From Cymodocea nodosa (Eukaryota > Streptophyta > Magnoliopsida > Alismatales > Cymodoceaceae), in contig CM072342.1 of the NCBI GenBank assembly GCA_036874045.1, positions 4,734,501 through 4,798,500 of the forward strand: a stretch of 64,000 nucleotides of DNA. Reading direction: 5' to 3'. The notes beneath the pieces were generated by a model, which did not search any database, had not been told where the DNA came from, and saw only the letters and a list, made by a program, of their open reading frames with translations. Shown piece after piece: positions 1 to 12,829 of this stretch; the first letter of the stretch is position 1; each line of letters starts with the position of its first letter. A program made the translations under genes and the position numbers.

Positions 1-1060
1 GCGACTCTTCTTTCTAGCCGTAGTCTTATAATTGAGATGATTAATTTGTCGCCTTCCTTTTTATTTGCAAAACAATACAATTATTAATTTATATTTTGTG
101 AGAAAAAATTATATATTTAAATTTAGGCAAAAATACGTTAAAACACACGCTTTCCGTGGCTTCGTCAGGACGACGCAACCTTTTTTAATAATATTTTGTT
201 TTAAAAAAATACAAGTAATCATGTAATTACCTAATCTATGATATAATCTTTTATGTATTGAATTTTCAAAATCATTTTTTATTTTTAGTTAAAAATCAAT
301 GGTTGAAATTTTATAAAATGGTGTTGAACTTTAAAACCTTTCAATCAAGGATCGAAATTTATTTAATTCAAATAAAAATTTTATTAATCGTCTAATAATT
401 AAATCTGATCCACCCGATTACTCTTATTTTTTTCGATATATTTATAAAATAACCTGAATCTAAGGAAGTGGTGGACGTACGCGGCAGTGATTGAATAATT
501 AAGAAACAGACGAGAATCGGGAGTGGGACCCACCCTTTGTTTGACGAAGTGGACCGGTCCCACCACCAAGATCACCGTTCGGGCTCCCGAGCCCGAACCG
601 GACCGGTCTCTTAATTTTTTTTTCTCTCCCTTATCTGAGGTTACCTTTCCAAGGACGATGACGTCAGATTCTGAGAAATTAATGGTCACCCTAATCCCTT
701 CACTAACCTAATAATCAATACAAAATCTGTTTAGAATTTTGGAGGCTCTTGATGATCCAAATAATATGTACAGATAGATAATATTATAAAATTAAGCCAA
801 TAAAAGATTTATTCCTATGGATCACTAGCTAACAACAAAGTTTCGCTCGTATGATTAATATTTTTTCAGTTCGTAATCGTAATAATGGAATCAACGGTGG
901 GAAATAGGGACATCGTGTAGCAAACAAACGTACACCGTCCATCCAACAACGATATTTGAATTTGTTTTTTAAAAAATAGAATACAAAGATTTCTGATGTG
1001 ATGGACACGTTTGGTATTTTTATTTTTCCCACGTTAACAGTCGCGTTTCAATTCAACAGG
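1..1060. other. AT-rich intergenic DNA upstream of the PMT2-like gene
   Basis: No reading frame here resembles a protein. Most of it is AT-rich, with a more GC-rich patch around 520-700. The last part, before the pyrimidine-rich leader at about 1070, should hold the promoter of the PMT2-like gene. I cannot point to a convincing TATA box. Confidence 0.5.
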
Positions 1061-2595
1061 CACCTGCTGTTCCGCTCCCGGCTCCCCTTCCTCTTCCTCT
1101 CTCTCTCGGTCCGCCTCAGATCTTCCGCCGCAGCTGCCGTCGCCTCCTCCTCCTCCTCCTTAGGTCAAGAAGCTGGTAAGCTTTTCTTATCCGCGTGATC
1201 TTAGGTACTTGTCCGCTTCCATCACGTTGTTCCCCTCCCTGATGATCATAATCGCACGCCCGGTCACAGCGATGTTTTCCGACCGATGCCACCGGTCCTG
1301 GTTTCGTCTTTTCCATACTCCTCTTCCTCCCTCTCTTTTTTCCCCGTTCGATAACAAAATGTGTCGACGGGATCGGTTGTCGCATGATAAGAGATGTTGT
1401 GTTCGGCCACCGCCATGCTCAATCTTCCGGTTGTGGTTCGTCGGTTGTCAACGTGGATCTCGTTTGTCATTTGTCGAACATTTCCGCAAGTACACTTTTC
1501 CGAGATCTGGCGAGGCTTTGTAGCTCTAGGTTTCTCCTATTCAAGTCCGATCTTGGGTACTCGATGGCTCCGTCACATGATGCTCATCGAGTATTTACAA
1601 TGTGCAGTAATCAATACGGGAAGTTCGTTTGTACTAAATTACGGACATTTGTGATTACTTTCCTTTTCCCATGGGATTATTGTATGTGTTCCTATGCTAC
1701 GGAATACCAAGTCAACAATGTTTTCTTTTTATCTGGCATCGCAGCTTTTCCTGTCTTGTTTTCACCTTGTGCTTTCCGATGCAGTATAGCTTGTTGATGT
1801 GTGGCTTACCTCAATATCTTGCAACTCGGATGAAATTAAGATGCTATTTGTTTTCTGTCGGGGTAATTTGAGAAACTGATCATATACCTTTAGCACCCCA
1901 TCTTATATCTATCTTTCCGGTCGTGGTGGTCTTTCTGGAATTTTGACCAATTTTTCTGTCCTTTCTTAGTTGTTTTAATTCCCTTTAAAAGTGGTGTAAA
2001 CTAACTGTAACGATTTTCTTCTCAGCATGCCAATACTTTGAAACTGGGAATCTCTAATTGCTTGGCAATTACACTCTGTGAAGAGGGCTGGTTTTTTGTT
2101 TAACTTTTGAAACCTATTTATTATAGTTACCTGATGTTAATTGGTTTTTATTCCACATGCTCTTGGACTGTACCTGGGATGTGTATGATTAGCAGATTCT
2201 GTGAGATGAAATTGGGTTATTTCATGAAAAAGAAAATCATATATGCCCTACATAAATTTTCCTCTTTACAGTGTCTTGATCCATATGATTGTTTATGTCA
2301 TTTATTTTTTGCTCAACATGTTAAATTATATGTATTAATTTCAGTTAACAAGAAACTAGTGTACGGGTGGTTTAGGCTGGTATTTCTCAGCACGCCATGT
2401 ATAAATGTTTTGTTCCCTCGAATAATATACTTATTTGCACGTGTTATTAAATTAAATACAAACATTAGCATTCTTCTCTACCTATTGCTATTTTGCAGAT
2501 GTTGTTTAACAGATATTAGAGCTTTAAATTAAATTCCTCACTCTAAATACAGTTAATCACCCTAAAATGTTTTGGTAACATGTTTCAGGCACATC
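1061..2595 (+). other. 5' leader and 5'UTR intron of the PMT2-like gene
   Basis: A pyrimidine-rich leader with a TCC run (about 1145-1162) ends in AAGCTG followed by GTAAG at 1176. A matching acceptor, TTTCAG, ends at 2588, seven bases before the ATG at 2596. The inferred 5'UTR intron is therefore about 1.4 kb (1176-2588). Open frames inside it (for example 1384-1797) have no family resemblance. The transcription start is a guess from base composition. Confidence 0.55.
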
Positions 2596-5500
2596 ATGGC
2601 GATAAAGTCTAATGCTGCAGATAAAAAGACTCGTAGCTCTGTATCTATATTTATTGTAATTGGGTTATGTTGTTTCTTCTATGTTTTGGGTGCATGGCAG
2701 AAAAGCGGTTTTGGGAAAGGAGATAGCATAGCTGTTAAGATAACTAAGCAAACAGATTGCAATGGGGTGCCATCTAATCTGAACTTTGAAACACACCATG
2801 ATGGAGGTGGCATTAACAAAGATACTCTTAATTCAAAACCCATTGTATTCAAGCCATGTGCTGATAAATTCGCTGATTATACACCTTGCCAAGATCAAAG
2901 CCGTGCAATGACCTTTCCAAGAGAAAATATGATCTATAGGGAGAGACATTGTCCTCCCCAAAATGAAAAGATGTACTGCCTCATTCCAGCACCAAAAGGA
3001 TATGTTACACCGTTTCCTTGGCCAAAAAGTCGTGATTATGTACCATATGCAAATGTTCCATACAAAAGTTTGACTGTTGAGAAAGCTGTCCAGAATTGGG
3101 TTCAATATGAGGGAAATGTATTTAGATTTCCAGGTGGTGGCACACAATTCCCTCAGGGGGCAGATAAATATATTGATCAACTTTCCTCTGTGATCCCAAT
3201 AGCAAATGGGATGGTCAGGACTGCATTGGACACTGGTTGTGGGGTATGCCCTTTTCGTAGTTAGCATTCTCACTTTATCAAAGATATTTTGCATGGATGT
3301 CCTTGTCACTTTAGTTCTTTACAAAAATCTATATTTCTACTGTTTTCTATTGTCTTTCTAGGTTGCAAGCTGGGGAGCATATTTACTAAAGAGGAATGTG
3401 TTGGCTATGTCATTTGCTCCAAGGGATTCACATGAAGCCCAGGTGCAATTTGCGTTAGAAAGAGGTGTTCCAGCAGTCATTGGGGTCCTTGGAAGCATAC
3501 GGCTCCCTTACCCATCACAAGCCTTTGACATGGCACACTGTTCTCGTTGCTTAATCCCTTGGCATGGAAATGGTATGTAGTAAAAACAATTGTTGCATTT
3601 GTCTGAAGATTATGTAATTTAGGAAAATGATTTTTAATAGTTATTAAGCTATCAACATTTTTGTGCTTAGTTGCATTTTTACTGAAATATCTCAATTTAT
3701 AGATGGAATGTACCTGATGGAGGTGGATCGAGTACTACGGCCTGGAGGGTACTGGGTACTTTCTGGCCCACCCATCAATTGGAAGACTAATTACCAAGCA
3801 TGGCAGCGTCCAAAGGAGGAACTAGAAGAAGAACAGAAAAAAATTGAAGAGGTTGCTGGGCTTCTTTGTTGGGAGAAGATTTCTGAGAAGGGCGATATTG
3901 CTGTCTGGAGAAAGAGAATAAATGGCAACTCCTGCCCTAGCAGACAAAGTGGTCATGGTGCTAATATTTGTAAGGATCCTCTTGATGATGTGTGGTAAGC
4001 CTGCAAAACAAATCCTGGTCTTTTTTTTTTTTTAAATCATGATCCACTTATTTGGATTCTACATACATTTTATGTACTTTGGGATACTCACTTCCAAGTG
4101 TACAAAATTTGAGAAGTTATTTTCTTTGTAGTTTTGTATCCTTACTCATTACACCAAAACACTCTCCCATCTTAAGAGCTGTAACGGATCTTGATTGAGG
4201 GTGCAAATGGATTAGATATGAATCAAAGTACCCTTTACCATATCTACATTTACTTTCAATTTTCAAATAAAAAGATTGATATATGTTGGATGGTAAAATT
4301 AAAACTATGTTTGGAAAAAGCTGGATGCTGATTTTTTTTGAATATTCATGGAGTTTTTCTCCAGGATTTATTTTCATATTGTATTTAAGATTTTTATGGT
4401 TGGTTGTCAACATGACACTGGTCCTTGTCCTTTATCTAGTCTAGGGACTGTCTGTGTAGGGGTATCCTATACAGGCAAAGTCAAGGAAACTTTAGGAGAA
4501 CCTAAAGGAATAATACCACTACATAAATTGGATGATGGAACAGAGATATACAAAAAAATGACAAATGAAAAAAACAATGGCATAAAATGTCATAAATGTA
4601 AACTTGCTAAATATTTTGGAAGTATGAGTCAAAAGAAAAGAAAACCATATCGTGCTAATAATTGCACTTGTTTTGCACAGAAAATGTCTGTATTTGGACG
4701 AGTCAGAAACTTTTACTAATTTTTTATTAGGTTCACTTACAAATGTTTAAGTCAAATCCTTTAAAATTACATTCTTTAGACTAATAATTAATTTATATAT
4801 TGTATTTATCTTCCTATTCACTTGAATGGTTGAAATCATCTATATATAAGGTCAGCCTGAACAATTTTTGGTAAGAGACAAGGCTTGTTTCTTTATGTTC
4901 TGTTCTATTTCCTTTAATGTTTTGTCAAACCATTATTGTCAATATCGTTTGCTTTCATTTGTCGATCAAGCAATGGCTCTCTTCAGTTAAATTGTTCTTT
5001 GTTTCAGGTACAAGAAAATGGAAATTTGTATGAGCTCTTTGCCTGCTGTTGATGACCCAGATAAAGTTGTCGGAGGAGAGTTGAAACCATTCCCAGATAG
5101 GCTTAATGCTGTCCCACCTAGAATATCTAGTGGCTCTGTTCCAGGTTATACAGTGAAGTCATACCTGGATGATAGCAAGCTTTGGAAGAAGCACCTGAAG
5201 TCTTATAAAAAGGTTAACAAAATAATAGACTCTGGGAGGTATAGAAATATTATGGACATGAATGCTGGTGTGGGAGGGTTTGCAGCAGCAATTGAATCTC
5301 CAAAATCGTGGGTTATGAATGTTGTGCCTACTATATCTGAGATGTCCACACTGGGTGTCATCTATGAAAGGGGATTGATTGGCATATACCACGACTGGTA
5401 TGATCTTTTCATGTGCATTCAACTTCTTTATATCCTATCCCTGTCCCTTGAATGTGTGCATCATATTTTCACGTTGCTAATGTCAGTTGGATTGGTTAAC

Positions 5501-6594
5501 TTGCTGCAAACTTTTGTACTTCATAGTCATTTTTCTAGTAGGAATGGAAATATCAAGATAATTATATGTTTATCATTTTGAAGTTCCAACCTTACGGATG
5601 TAATTAAAATACACTACAATAAATAATGTCTGAATTTTCCTTTAGAATCAGTTATTACAATCCTTTTGTCTAAATCCAATTTTTTGTAAAATTTTGATAC
5701 ATTTAGATTGTTCAAATGAAGTGCCTAAATCAACCTTACATCAACTCCAAAAATGGAATAAAATGCCAAACAGCTGTATTTGTAGGTTATGAAAATCGTT
5801 TTACTTGTGTCATAATATCACATGCATGTTAAAGCTTAAGCTTTATGAAGCAATATGGTTCTTTTTAAATCAATAATTTAATTCTGCAGTCTTTTGCTTG
5901 TTTTGAGCAGTAATTGTACTTGCAAATATATTATTCTTTACCATAAAGAAAACTGTTTTCATTTTCTATAGGATACCGTCCAAGAAGTTTTAATGCTGAA
6001 TAAGTTTTGCACGGATGTTATTTCCAATACAGGAAATGATGCTACTAAGGATCGAAATCTTCCTTTATTTATACCTAAACAAACAAGAGAAATATTTTCT
6101 TTTTCCCCACTTTCTTTCTTTTCCACATTTGCCCTTGTATTTATTTTACTTCATTCACATTTTTATTATTGTTGTTTTCTAATATCTAGGTGTGAAGGTT
6201 TCTCCACTTACCCGAGGACATATGATCTTATCCATGCTCATGGTGTATTTAGCCTGTACAACAAGAAGTATGCTTACATACACATGATTCCTTATTTCAG
6301 TTTTAATCATGTACACCTGTATTCAAACAGCTTTTGTTAACATTTTTATTGTATTTAATTAGATGTAAGATGGAAGATATTATTTTGGAAATGGATCGAA
6401 TTTTGCGACCGGAGGGTGCAGTCATATTGCGCGATGATGTCGATGTCTTGATTAAGGTGAAGAGAATGGCTGATGGAATGAAATGGAAGACAAAGATGGT
6501 GGATCATGAAGACGGACCTCTCGTTCCTCAGAAGGTACTGTATGCTGTAAAGAGTTACTGGGCTGCTGCAGACGATAAAAAAACTGATGAATGA
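2596..6594 (+). CDS. PMT2: PMT2-type probable S-adenosylmethionine methyltransferase, Golgi type II membrane protein
   Basis: Six coding exons: 2596-3243, 3362-3572, 3703-3994, 5008-5397, 6190-6267 and 6363-6594. All have GT-AG borders and join in frame to 616 residues, the length I recall for Arabidopsis PMT2. A short cytosolic tail is followed by one membrane anchor (about residues 16-35, [17 protein letters not shown]). The lumenal part has the DUF248 pattern: two methyltransferase-like glycine motifs ([15 protein letters not shown] near residue 211 and [14 protein letters not shown] near 465), plus HCSRCLIPW and [12 protein letters not shown]. The start [16 protein letters not shown] lines up with the PMT2 N-terminus. 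The family is linked to methylation of homogalacturonan and related wall polymers (QUA2 and QUA3 are relatives), but no direct activity is established for PMT2 itself. No frame breaks were seen. Assignment to PMT2 rather than PMT14 or PMT15 rests on remembered sequence. Confidence 0.93.
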
Positions 6595-8274
6595 AAAGAT
6601 GAAAGACTAGCTAGCAAGTGCCTGTTTTCGTGTTCATTGATGACGCTAGGAATATGGCCCATGAAGCAAAATCAAAAAGCTTTTAAGCTAAGTTTTTTCC
6701 CCTCCCCATGGAGTTCAAGGATTAGGAAATAATTATTTTTTCTCCCTGTCTTTGTTTCTCTGTATGTACTCGTAAGTCATGCTGCGATAGTAAAAACTAG
6801 TTCTTTTTTATGCTCATCAGAGATTATATGTATACTTTTCACCAATCTGAATCTGAAGAGTATATATGCATTCATTTCTTCACCAAGTGTTGTTGCACTG
6901 GAAAAGAATACGAATCTGATGTTTATTGTGTGAGAAATCACTCCTGCAGTTACTGAAATGTAGTTCGCAGTATTTGCTTCTATTTTTCTGTCCATCAGAG
7001 ATTCCCAGATGTTGGTACATAAGGAAACTTCCATCTAAACAGGAATTTATTGGGAAGGAACCTCGTTTGTGTTATACATATCATTTGCGAATTGAGATCT
7101 TCAATAGTGAGGAATGGGAGAAGTTCTAGTTCACTTAATCCACATCATTGATGTTGGAATATGTGGTTTGATTTTTTTACTTTTACCACAACAACTTTTT
7201 GATTTTTCTGAAGAAAAAAAAAATCATTAAACAAACATCTTATGCTCTATTTACATTCCAAGAAAGAAAAATACACCAAATGAAAAGTTTAGTTTATGAG
7301 ATGTTACTGATACAATTGTATCATATATGCAAATTGAAAGCACATCTCTACATGCATAATACTCAATATGCAAGTATTATGAAAGACAGACACATCTTCT
7401 AAAATAGCGTGGGCATGCGATCATTAATGCTGTGGGAGGCAGGCTTTAACCAGTCAGGTGAGACACATGCCATATATTTAGATAATAAATGGAATATTTA
7501 GGTAATTTACTGTCTTATTTCATTGTGTGTGATGATCTATTTGACTTGTACCTTAAGACTTTTTGATATAATCCATGAGCTAAAAAAAAAGCCTTTATTA
7601 TTTGAGACCAACCATGCATGCATAACAAGGGAAAGAGTGAGGACTTGGATAATCCGATATAAATTCTATCTAATCATTTGCAACTAAGCATAGTTCACAC
7701 TATTCTAAAATAATATAGTAATAATGGCAACATAAATTACATTGTAATTTAGAATAACGTACTTACATCATTGCAATAAATTTGTTTAAACAGTGTAATA
7801 AAAAATTTATTACACTATGCTTGTATATTTTAAGATATCACAACGAATTTTGTGTATTTTCAAGGTTTACGTACATTTAAAATTAATTGAATATCTTATC
7901 TTATTTTTCTATTTAAAAGGCCAATAAATAATGATATTATCGTTTCAAGCAAAATTTTAATACTAACAATGTTTGAACCTTCGCCATATGTTTTTTTTTT
8001 CCAGTTGCATTCTATTCGCTCGATTTAAATTTACGATGTTACGGACGGAACGAGGAGGAGATGGGTAACAACCAGATAAACCCTAAAGCCTTCACCACCA
8101 TCGTCGTTATGAAACGTAACGACAATAATCATTTATTTGCTTATGGTGCGAGAGATAATTTTATCTGGAATGTAACATTTTGTTCATTCCAGGCATCATC
8201 CGTCGGTCTCCGCCTTCTTCGATCTTATCGTTCCGTTCTGAACGGCCAGAGCCAGAGAAGAGGATAACGTACCG
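6595..8274. other. 3'UTR and intergenic DNA between the PMT2-like and GAUT9-like genes
   Basis: The first few hundred bases should be the PMT2-like 3'UTR. The rest is AT-rich with no believable gene. A small candidate inverted-repeat element lies at 7686-7822. From about 8030 the DNA becomes GC-richer and is probably the 5'UTR of the GAUT-like gene. It contains an upstream ATG at 8061 that opens a 68-codon frame ending at 8267, just before the main start at 8275, so it could act as an upstream ORF. Confidence 0.5.
7686..7822. repeat. Candidate small MITE or inverted repeat
   Basis: AAGCATAG at 7686-7693 is matched by its reverse complement CTATGCTT at 7815-7822. Just inside the right end is a perfect 11-bp palindrome: AGTGTAATAAA (7792-7802), three A, then TTTATTACACT (7806-7816). 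This could be a small non-autonomous transposon. In DNA this AT-rich, chance inverted repeats are common, so confidence is low. Confidence 0.25.
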
Positions 8275-10056
8275 ATGGCAGGGGGCAGGCCCGGCCGACC
8301 GATCGGAATCCGAGCGTCGGTTTCCCACAAGGTGCTGGTCTCCGCCATGCTCACCCTTCTCTTCCTCGCCGCCGTCGCCACCCTCCTCTCCTCCACAAGC
8401 TTCACCACCACCCCCTCCTCCACCTCTCGTCTCCTCCTCAAGCCCTACGTGAGCCGTACCTTCCAAGCCCTCAACTCCGACCCCCACCGCACTCGTCTGG
8501 ATCTCATCACCAAGCAAGCCACCGACCACATTGCCCTTGTCAACGCCTACTCCTCCTACGCCCGCAGGCTCAAGCTCGAGAGCTCCCGCCTCCTCCGCAC
8601 CTTTCAGGACCTTTCGTCCAACTTCTCCGACATCGTCTCCCGCTTCGGCCCCGACGATGCCGCCAACGACGACGCCCTCCGCCTCTTCGAGAAGGAGGTC
8701 AAGGACCGCGTCAAGCTCGCCCGCCTCCTTATCTCCGATTCCAAGGAGCCATTCGACACCAACCTCAAGATCCAGAAGCTCCGCGACACCATCTTCGCCG
8801 TCAACGAACAGCTCAACCGCGCCAAGAAGCTTGGGGCGATGTCCTCCGCCATCGCCGCCGGATCCACCCCCAAGTCCCTCCATTGCCTCGCCATGCGCCT
8901 CGCCGAGGAGCGAGTCTCCAATCCCAAGCCTTACATCGACTACTACCGTAGGGCTGCCACCGCCAACTCAGATCTCAACGGCGCCGGCTATTACCACATC
9001 GTCATCTTCTCCGACAATGTCATTGCCGTGTCCGTCGTCGTCAACTCCGCGATCAAGAACGCAGCCGAGCCGAGAAAGTACGTCTTCCACGTTGTCACCG
9101 ATAGAATGTACCTTGCCGCCTTCCAGGTGTGGTTCAAGAAGAGACCGCCGGCAGGCGGGGCACGGATCGACATCCGGGCCACTGCCGACTTCGACTTCCT
9201 GAATTCTTCCAACGTTCCGATAATTCGCCTCATCGAGGGTGGCAGGACGGATCTCAACGTGCTTCCCCACCTCAAGTTCTACTTGCCCGAGATGTTCCCC
9301 AAGCTGCGCCGCATCGTGTACTTGGAGGACGATGTCGTGGTGCAGAGGGACCTGGCGTGGCTGTGGAAGCTGGATCTGGACGGAAGGGTGAACGGGGCGG
9401 TGGAGATGTGCTTCGGACCGTTCCAGCGGTACGCTAGGTATCTGAACTTCTCTAATCCGGCGGTGAGGGGAAAATTCATCCCTAAGGCGTGTGCCTGGGC
9501 CTTTGGGGTGAACGTCTTCGATCTCGATGCCTGGAGGAGGGATCGGTGTACCGACGAGTATCACAAGTACATGACTCTGGTAAGAAGAGAATACGCCTTT
9601 TTTTGCTTGCTTTCTCTTTCCCTCGTCTTTATCGATCTTGTTATCTTCATCAGTACGCATATCATACATATATAGCTCAGTTTCCATTTTTCCCTTGTTA
9701 ATTAGCAGCAGTGCGCAAGGTTGTATGTATGTATCTATGTATGGATATTGAAGTTGTGAAATCATCTTGGTGTTCAGAACGAAGATGGCACCGTGTGGGA
9801 TCTGGACAAGACTCTGCCGGTGGGACTCATGGCATTCTACGCCAACACTAAGCCCCTGAAGAAGACATGGCACGTCACTGGCCTTGGTTACAACCCAAGC
9901 ATCAGCGCAGACGAGATCAGCAACGCGGCCGTCATACACTTCAATGGGAAGATGAAGCCCTGGCTGGACATTGCCATGAATCAGTACAAGGACCTCTGGA
10001 TGAAGTATGTAGACTCCGATATGGAATACCTACAGTTGTGCAACTTCGGCATTTGA
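8275..10056 (+). CDS. GAUT9-like family 8 galacturonosyltransferase with altered active-site motifs
   Basis: Two exons, 8275-9579 and 9778-10056, with a GTAAG donor and TTCAG acceptor, give 527 residues. The N-terminus is a type II anchor (about residues 19-40). The stem motif SYARRLKLESSRLL and the segment FDTNLKIQKLRDTIFAVNEQ place it with GAUT9 and GAUT8, pectin homogalacturonan synthases of the Golgi. The catalytic domain keeps SDNVIAVSVVVNSAIKNA, FYLPEMFPKL, VNGAVEMCFGPFQRYARYLN and the C-terminal HFNGKMKPWLDIAMNQYKDLW (H near 489). Three things are odd against remembered GAUT9 (561 residues). The usual DDD of the DxD motif reads EDD (351-353). About 30 conserved residues that normally precede NHLRFYLPE are missing near 319-332. 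The LGTLPPGL stretch reads LDKTLPVGL. The frame is open and the C-terminus intact, so it is a divergent paralogue or weak enzyme rather than an obvious pseudogene. Exon 1 is strongly GC-rich. Confidence 0.88.
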
Positions 10057-12275
10057 AGACAACCATAGGACCCCTTTTCTTCTCCTCGCCCCAGGTTTGT
10101 TCAAAGATGACCTTTTCCATGCTTTTACCTTCGTTAATAGTTAAATGCATCTGAAGTGCGCTATCTATGCCCCTCATTGGTTGTGGCAGAGCAGCTAAGC
10201 AGCCTGCCACTGTGATATTATGCTTGGTGGTAAGGTTTTTATATGTATAATGCCCCATTTTTGTTTTTTTCATGGATTGAACAATAATAAAATCTTATCG
10301 ATCAGTTCTTACGCTGAATTTCCTGGCAAAGATCAGCACAAATCATGCCTGAAATGTGCTTGCAAACATACGTAATATATATGGTGGGAAAACTCATACG
10401 TTACTGCCCATGCTTGTGATCTTCTAATCCTTATTAATAGGGTCTGGATGAGAGTAAAGTTCAAAGGTATTAATGCTGTTGCTTAGGTTTGAACCTAGTG
10501 TTTTTTTTTAAACCTCGTGACAGAGTGGGAAATTAACTTGGTTATCTGTTATTGGCAGATCAAATGCATACCTCGAGATAGGCCGTAGTTATGTTATTAT
10601 TGAAGTTTTTTATGAAATTTGTTATTTTGTTTATTAATAATAAACGTTTCTTTCCCTAACTTGATGTGCTGCATTGTAGTAATGGAAATTACCATTTGTG
10701 GTGATATGGTGTTATTAATTGAATTTAGAGTTCAGGGAAGCTGTAGGCTAAATTTGGTTGTGGGAGTTCCAATAGTGTGAGATACATGATTTAATAACAT
10801 TAAATAATTGCAATTCAAAGTTAGTTGAATAGTCACCTATTTAAAGTTAGTTGAATTGTAATCATCAAGTGTTATAAAGTCATGTATTCTATACTATTAG
10901 ATATGCACTTACAATTTAATTTATTGTAGGCATCAATAGTTTTATTTTTATGTCGAATTTATTATCCATGACTTTTATCTGCTCCTCTGTATTTTAACCA
11001 CAAATGCCATTCTGTCATGATGACCTAGTGTGAATAAGTTTTCCTATTTATCAAAATAGCGTGGCTTCAGTTTGTTTCAAGTGGAATGCAAGGTAGCTTT
11101 AAGCTATTCCAAACTAGGTTTCAAGATTTATCTTTTAGAAAAAGTTCTAAATTAAAGTACCCCCAAATATAGTTCATTTCTCAACTTCTCTAGATCATCT
11201 CTAAAACTTGTTACGAACCCTGATCTTTTATTCTGAATGAATTTTTTTTTTTGTGAAATTAGTAAGTAGATGCTGTCACTGATATTTGAATCTTGGTATA
11301 GGGAGTATGAGACTACATGACCTTGGTCAACTCAGCTACTTAAAGTTGATTATGTTAAATGGAGTTTCTCATAATCAATCTCTCCTAACATCTACCGATG
11401 ATTGTCGAAAATTAGCCTTTTGCATTTCTTGAGAAAGTTTCTTTTTCAAAAGTAGGTCAGGCAAAAGTGGCTTCTACTTTTACTTTGGAAATGGTTGGCT
11501 GCTAGTCGTAAATATGATTGTTATGTCTGTACCTTTTTCATGAAAAGGGTGTATCTGTTTCTTTGGTGTCTTAAAAACTTCTTGGTAATGTCTATTCAAA
11601 ATTTCTTCTATTTTTTGATCAAATTGGTTCAAACCTTTGCTCGTTTGCCTGGATTCAAAATATTGTCTTGTGTTTCTAAAGTTGTCTTTGTACTTACAAA
11701 AAAAAATCAATAAAAAAGCTGTAAACATTTCACCATATTTTTTTAATAAGTTAGTTTTTCTTTTCCCCAAACGTAATTTTAAATATAACTAAAATAACGA
11801 TATAAATATCATTTGATCGTCCATCTTCAATTTTCATTTCAGCACTTCATGACTTACCTATATTGTTTACAATCATTTGGTTCAATTGCTTTTTCCAGTG
11901 AATATATCGTTTGCTTTCCACATGTTAGTATGGGTCGTCGTAGCTATTTAATTTGGTTGATTATGATCTCGAGGAAACCTTTCTTATATATTCTCTGGTA
12001 TGGATAAAAATGTCTTCCAAATGATGTAATTTATACGAAATCTCATGTTGATGTTGTTCCTTGAATTGGCCGCTCCAAAAAATGACATTTTCGATTGACT
12101 CTTCCATTTGATTCAATGCATTTCTCATGTAAAAGGAATGTGCTTATGGAGTTCTATAGATCAACTTCCAATGCTGGAGCTTCAATCTATCATGGCGGAT
12201 CTCCTCCATGGACTTCATAAACTTTGTCTCAGAGTAATGGGTCTTTAGAATGTGTTGTTTCATTAATGATCATAA
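10057..12275. other. 3'UTR of the GAUT-like gene and AT-rich intergenic DNA
   Basis: A possible polyadenylation signal (AATAAAA near 10284) follows the GAUT-like stop codon. Beyond that I see no gene. Short frames at 11480-11770 (-) and 11495-12007 (+) resemble nothing known and are made of low-complexity AT-rich codons. Confidence 0.45.
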
Positions 12276-12829
12276 GGCCTTGTCTGTACATATTTTTTTG
12301 TTGAAAAATGAAACAATGGAAGATCTAAGAAATAGTAAGAGACGAAAAAGAGAAGAAATGATAGAAAATAAAATATTGTTTATATATACTAGGAAATGTT
12401 AGAAAATAACAAGAAAGTTGAGATATTTGTTTATACTAGGAAATGATATAAAATGACAATAATTTTTTTTAAAAATTTTAAATTTACTTTTATAAAATAT
12501 TAAAATATATATTAAGAATTTTTCTAAATTTTTGATGTATTAATTTCAATTAATTATATAAAATATACGTATAAAATAATTTTTTCATCAAAAGTAAAAT
12601 TCATTAAAACTACATTGAATATATTTTTTTACATATTATTCTTCTCCTACCTGAAATATATAATTATTTCACATATTACATCAACTGTTATTTTCTTTTG
12701 TTCTATGTTTAGATTAGTAGAATAATATACATTATCTTCTTCAACATTGTTAATAAATTCTTCATTTAATATAATATTTTATTCACGTAATTTATTTGTT
12801 AGATCTTATAGTAAGTTTTTTTGATCTAC

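Noticed and set aside
1384-1797. 137-codon ORF in the PMT2-like 5'UTR intron
   Set aside because: Lies inside a well-supported intron and shows no protein family pattern.
2833-3309. 158-codon minus-strand ORF
   Set aside because: Antisense to the first coding exon of the PMT2-like gene.
8161-8883. 240-codon ORF on the minus strand across GAUT-like exon 1
   Set aside because: It is the antisense shadow of a GC-rich coding exon; the product is glycine/glutamate low-complexity and has no domain.
8531-9202. 223-codon plus-strand ORF, Ser/Pro/Thr-rich
   Set aside because: Another frame of GAUT-like exon 1; composition is an artefact of GC-rich codons.
8968-9939. 323-codon minus-strand ORF
   Set aside because: Antisense to the GAUT-like exon and running through its intron; no homology features.
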